Part shown: one piece after another, positions 61,921-64,000 of the stretch
Layout: each line of letters begins with the position of its first letter
Position numbering within the stretch: position 1 is the first letter of the stretch
DNA from: Streptomyces luteolifulvus
GTDB lineage: Bacteria > Actinomycetota > Actinomycetes > Streptomycetales > Streptomycetaceae
Assembly (NCBI RefSeq): GCF_008806595.1
Contig: NZ_VZRB01000035.1
Location: 23,971-87,970, forward strand
Direction of reading: 5' to 3'
DNA length: 64,000 bases
Notes under the pieces: model-generated
The model's input: only the letters and a program-made list of their open reading frames with translations
The model's database searches: none
What the model was told of the DNA's origin: nothing
Program-made: the position numbers and the translations under genes

Positions 61921-63165
61921 TCACGGGGCGGGTGGACTACCAGGCGCGGCCGGTTGCTGCGGTCGGCTTGCCGGGGGTGCGGAGGTGGCGTCGTCCGGGG
62001 CTGCCTTCTCGGGTGCCGCCGGTTCCGGTTCCGGTGGCGAGGGTGGGTCGGCAGGTGCCGGGTCGGCTGGGGCCGGGTCGGCCGGGGCAGGTGCCGGGTC
62101 GGCCGGGGCAGGGTCCGGGTTGGCCGGGGGCGCCGCGGGGGAGGAGGTGGGCGGCTGGCCGGGCCCGGGTGAGGAGGCGTCCTTCGCGGTCTTGTCCTTC
62201 GGCCGGCTGGTCGTCGTCTCCGGCGCGGGCGGTTGGTGCTCGGGCGGTGGTGAGGTCGTCGGGTCGTGCGGGTGGGCCCTCCGGGTGGGGTGGTCTTCCT
62301 GCGTGGGGCTGGTCGTGACGAATGTCTGTACCGGGCGGGGTGTGGGGGTGACGGTGATGACGTCGGAGGGCCGGTAGCCGGGCCATGCGTTGTGTGTATC
62401 GCGAGGCGGGGCCTGCCGCGGAGCGGGGGGTGTCAGCGGGTTGCCGCAGGCGCAGCGCACCCGGGGTGTGCCGTGGCGGTCCACCAGGACCGAGGTGCCG
62501 GCCTGCAGGACGGCCGGGTAGCTGGTGGCTCTCCCGTTCCGGTAGCCGTGATTGGTGACAAGGGTGTCGGTGGTGAGCTTGAGGGGAGTGAGGGTGCGCA
62601 GGTAGGAGGGGACGCGGGACGGCTTGAGCCCGAGCGTCGAAGCAAAGGCCCGGTTCTTCGGCGCATGGGCCCCGAGCGTGGTGATCTGCCGGTTCACATT
62701 GCAGCGGGCGGCCTGGCGCGTTCCGCCGTACAGGCCGGGCGCGTCGCCGTTCACGCTGCGCGTCACCGTGCCCGCGGCCGGGGCCGCCGGTGCGGCGTCC
62801 TCCTGTACGACCGGCTCGGTGAAGGGATCCGGGCCGGTGGCGCCGGCGGCCTGAAGAAAGACCTCGCCCCGTTGTTGCGGGGCGCCGGTGGGATGGGTGA
62901 GGACGAGGCCCAGGGCCAGAGCGAGCGCCGCCACGACGGCGGTGGTGATCAGGGCCGTCCGCGGTGTGGGCGTGCCCCGTCGGCGCCGTGACCGGCCGCC
63001 CGGTTCGCCGTGGCCCGTCCCGTTCGCGTCCTCGGGGTCCGGCGGGCGGGTGCCGCCGCCCGACAGGGGACCTGCGGGAGGACCCGGGGGAAGGGGAATG
63101 GCGGGTGGAGGACTGGTGGGAGGGCCGCCGGCGGAGTTGTCGGACGGCCGCGGGCTGCTGTTCAC
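61921..63165 (-). CDS. DUF6777-like membrane-anchored protein
   Basis: 414 residues from GTG 63165. A Pro-rich N-terminus with RSRRRR, a membrane segment (about 70-90), an extracellular domain with GLYGGT, SLTPL-like TPLKLTTDTLVTNHGYRNGRA and RVRCACGNPL, then a long Pro/Ala/Asp/Glu-rich tail. The domain matches the Streptomyces DUF6777 pattern; the function is unknown. The tail has ADPAPADPAP repeats resembling those of the next protein. Convergent with the SpoIIE phosphatase. Confidence 0.75.
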   Translation of the reverse strand: MNSSPRPSDNSAGGPPTSPPPAIPLPPGPPAGPLSGGGTRPPDPEDANGTGHGEPGGRSRRRRGTPTPRTALITTAVVAALALALGLVLTHPTGAPQQRGEVFLQAAGATGPDPFTEPVVQEDAAPAAPAAGTVTRSVNGDAPGLYGGTRQAARCNVNRQITTLGAHAPKNRAFASTLGLKPSRVPSYLRTLTPLKLTTDTLVTNHGYRNGRATSYPAVLQAGTSVLVDRHGTPRVRCACGNPLTPPAPRQAPPRDTHNAWPGYRPSDVITVTPTPRPVQTFVTTSPTQEDHPTRRAHPHDPTTSPPPEHQPPAPETTTSRPKDKTAKDASSPGPGQPPTSSPAAPPANPDPAPADPAPAPADPAPADPAPADPPSPPEPEPAAPEKAAPDDATSAPPASRPQQPAAPGSPPAP

Positions 63166-63386
63166 GGGCCCTGCTCCCCCGTATCAGGGCCGGCAGAGCA
63201 CCGGCCGGCGGCCTGCTCTCCGCACCGGGTACGCCGACGTGCCCCGCACTCTTGACGTCCCCCGCACTCTGACGGAGCGGGCGGGCACTCCCGCGCCCGT
63301 GACGTGGGTGAGGGTGAGGCGCTGGTCTCGATCGCCTGCGGGCTGGTGGTCGCAGCGGCGTGGCGTCGGCAATGCGTCGGGGACAT
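63162..63386 (-). CDS. Possible small Cys-rich ORF ahead of the DUF6777 gene
   Basis: 74 residues from ATG 63386, AAAGGAA upstream; the stop overlaps the DUF6777 GTG (GTGA). It has seven Cys, mostly as ECG/RCG, but weak codon bias and no recognisable family. Translational coupling and ribosome site are the only support. It may be just a leader. Confidence 0.25.
   Translation of the reverse strand: MSPTHCRRHAAATTSPQAIETSASPSPTSRARECPPAPSECGGRQECGARRRTRCGEQAAGRCSAGPDTGEQGP
63236..63270. repeat. 18-bp-period direct repeat upstream of DUF6777 gene
   Basis: GACGTNCCCCGCACTCT occurs at 63236-63252 and 63254-63270, one 18-bp period apart. A possible double binding site; the regulator is unknown. 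Confidence 0.45.
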
Positions 63387-63426
63387 GAGTGCGGTTCCTT
63401 TCGGGGCAAGGGTGGGTCCGAAGACG

Positions 63427-63465
63427 GCGACGGGGTGAAGGCCGTGGGAGCCTTCACCCCGTCGC
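63427..63465. terminator. 16-bp terminator hairpin between repeat-protein gene and DUF6777 gene
   Basis: GCGACGGGGTGAAGGC at 63427-63442 pairs exactly with 63450-63465 over a seven-base loop, 28 bases after the minus-strand stop at 63493. Confidence 0.8.
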
Positions 63466-63492
63466 ACTGGGGGTGGTGATCCGGGCGTTGCC

Positions 63493-64000
63493 TTATACCG
63501 CCGGGGCGGGTGCGGCCGGGGCCGGCTCAGCGGGCGCCGGTGCCGGCGGGGCCGGCGGGGCCGGGTCGGCCGGGGCGGGCGCCGGGTCGGCAGGTGCCGG
63601 GTCGGCCGGAGCGGGGGCCGGGTCGGCGGGCGCCGGGGCGGCCGGATCGGGCTTCGCCGGGTCGGGCTTGGCCGGGTCGGGCTTGGCCGGGTCGGGCTTG
63701 GCCGGGTCCGGCTTTGCGGGGTCGGGCTTGGCCGGGTCGGGCTTCGCGGGGTCCGGCTTTGCGGGGTCGGGCTTGGCCGGGTCGGGCTTCGCGGGGTCCG
63801 GCTTACCGTGATCGGGCTTCTCGTTGTGCTCGTGCTGCTGGACCTCGTGCTCGTCCTTCCAGTGGTCCTGGTACTTGTCCCAGTGCTCCTCGTGGTGCCG
63901 GTGCTTCTTCCAGAAGTAGTAGTCGTTGTAGGAGTCCCAGAAGTACCACTTCTTGTGGTGCTTGATGATGAAGTAGCAGTCGTAGTGGTCGTCCCAGTAG
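63493..64000 (-). CDS. Partial protein with Trp/Tyr/His-rich region and KPDPA repeats
   Basis: 5' end lies beyond the window; 168 residues are visible, ending in TAA (63495-63493), a rare stop here. The first visible 60 residues are extremely rich in Trp, Tyr, His, Lys and Asp (for example YFWKKHRHHEEHWDKYQDHW). Then KPDPA repeats eleven times, followed by Ala/Pro/Asp-rich PADPAPAPAD sequence. The repeat DNA includes a 45-bp tandem duplication of three KPDPA units. No family recognised. Could be an exported wall-spanning protein, a metal-binding protein or a structural linker; the missing N-terminus is needed. Confidence 0.75.
   Translation of the reverse strand, partial: YWDDHYDCYFIIKHHKKWYFWDSYNDYYFWKKHRHHEEHWDKYQDHWKDEHEVQQHEHNEKPDHGKPDPAKPDPAKPDPAKPDPAKPDPAKPDPAKPDPAKPDPAKPDPAKPDPAKPDPAAPAPADPAPAPADPAPADPAPAPADPAPPAPPAPAPAEPAPAAPAPAV

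Noticed and set aside
63640..63810. Repeated 15-base units, considered as CRISPR or iterons
   Set aside because: Units are in frame and code KPDPA without spacers, so they are protein repeats, not a CRISPR array.
63389..63811. Plus-strand Gly/Ala/Ser repeat frame (140 codons)
   Set aside because: It is the antisense of the Ala/Pro/Asp and KPDPA repeat region; repeats alone explain the open frame.
1..64000. tRNA or rRNA genes
   Set aside because: I recognised no tRNA-like cloverleaf or rRNA segment by reading; a covariance-model search would be the proper test.

Overview
The window reads as chromosomal DNA of a Streptomyces-like actinomycete. It is very GC-rich with strong third-position GC bias, and it uses GGAGG-type ribosome sites, many GTG starts and ATGA/GTGA overlaps. 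It carries families typical of that group: two PAS/GAF-SpoIIE-HATPase phosphatases, PucR regulators, a class F sortase and a DUF6777-like protein. I recognised no rRNA, tRNA or CRISPR array. All family assignments come from reading translated frames, not from database searches.

Layout. 1-10.2 kb looks like a sugar-oxidation neighbourhood: a truncated DUF389 membrane protein with an in-frame TAG, a GH15 glucosidase coupled to a cyclase-family hydrolase, a 2-hydroxyacid dehydrogenase, gluconokinase next to a GMC oxidoreductase, and a glucose-1-dehydrogenase-type SDR transcribed with cydA-cydB. 10.3-13.5 kb is icmF (fused isobutyryl-CoA mutase) behind a strong palindrome. 13.7-20.8 kb is a five-component sugar/polyol ABC importer of the GlpSTPQV type, with a small monooxygenase downstream, a zinc alcohol dehydrogenase upstream, and a divergent AcoR-like activator. 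22.8-25.4 kb is a large signalling phosphatase.

25.4-39.5 kb is a catabolic/transport block: PucR regulator, carboxymuconolactone decarboxylase-like protein plus SDR, a DUF485/solute:sodium symporter pair, an MDR reductase plus SDR behind paired TetR-type operators, a five-gene branched-chain-type (Liv) importer, and a divergent PucR-TetR operon. 39.5-47.3 kb holds single genes: ArsR, Roadblock, DUF429, cupin, a squalene/phytoene-synthase-like enzyme, an exported protein plus class F sortase, a GCS2-family ligase and an extra-looking LexA.

47.5-54.2 kb contains two mobile elements that end exactly at gene 3' ends. An IS200/IS605 element (tnpA, tnpB and a predicted omega RNA) supplies the stop codon of a membrane protein. 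A 186-bp MITE-like element supplies the stop codon of a cytochrome P450, which forms an operon with its own ferredoxin and ferredoxin reductase. 54.2-64 kb has an SDR, a GNAT, a SufR-like regulator divergent from a DoxX-like gene with an operator over its promoter, a phosphoribosyltransferase, a CapA-like protein, a stand-alone LuxR HTH, a second SpoIIE phosphatase, a DUF6777-like lipoprotein-free membrane protein, and a partial unrecognised protein with a Trp/Tyr/His-rich part and eleven KPDPA repeats.

How the genes may work together (inference): GH15 releases glucose, the SDR and GMC enzymes oxidise it, gluconokinase returns gluconate to central metabolism, and cytochrome bd disposes of electrons. 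The alcohol dehydrogenase/ABC/AcoR block would import and oxidise a polyol or alcohol. IcmF and the Liv importer fit branched-chain acyl metabolism. No single gene set is clearly a new system. The best leads are the paired operators, the two stop-codon-donating mobile elements, the SufR-like/DoxX switch, the orphan prenyl-synthase-like gene and the repeat protein at the right edge.
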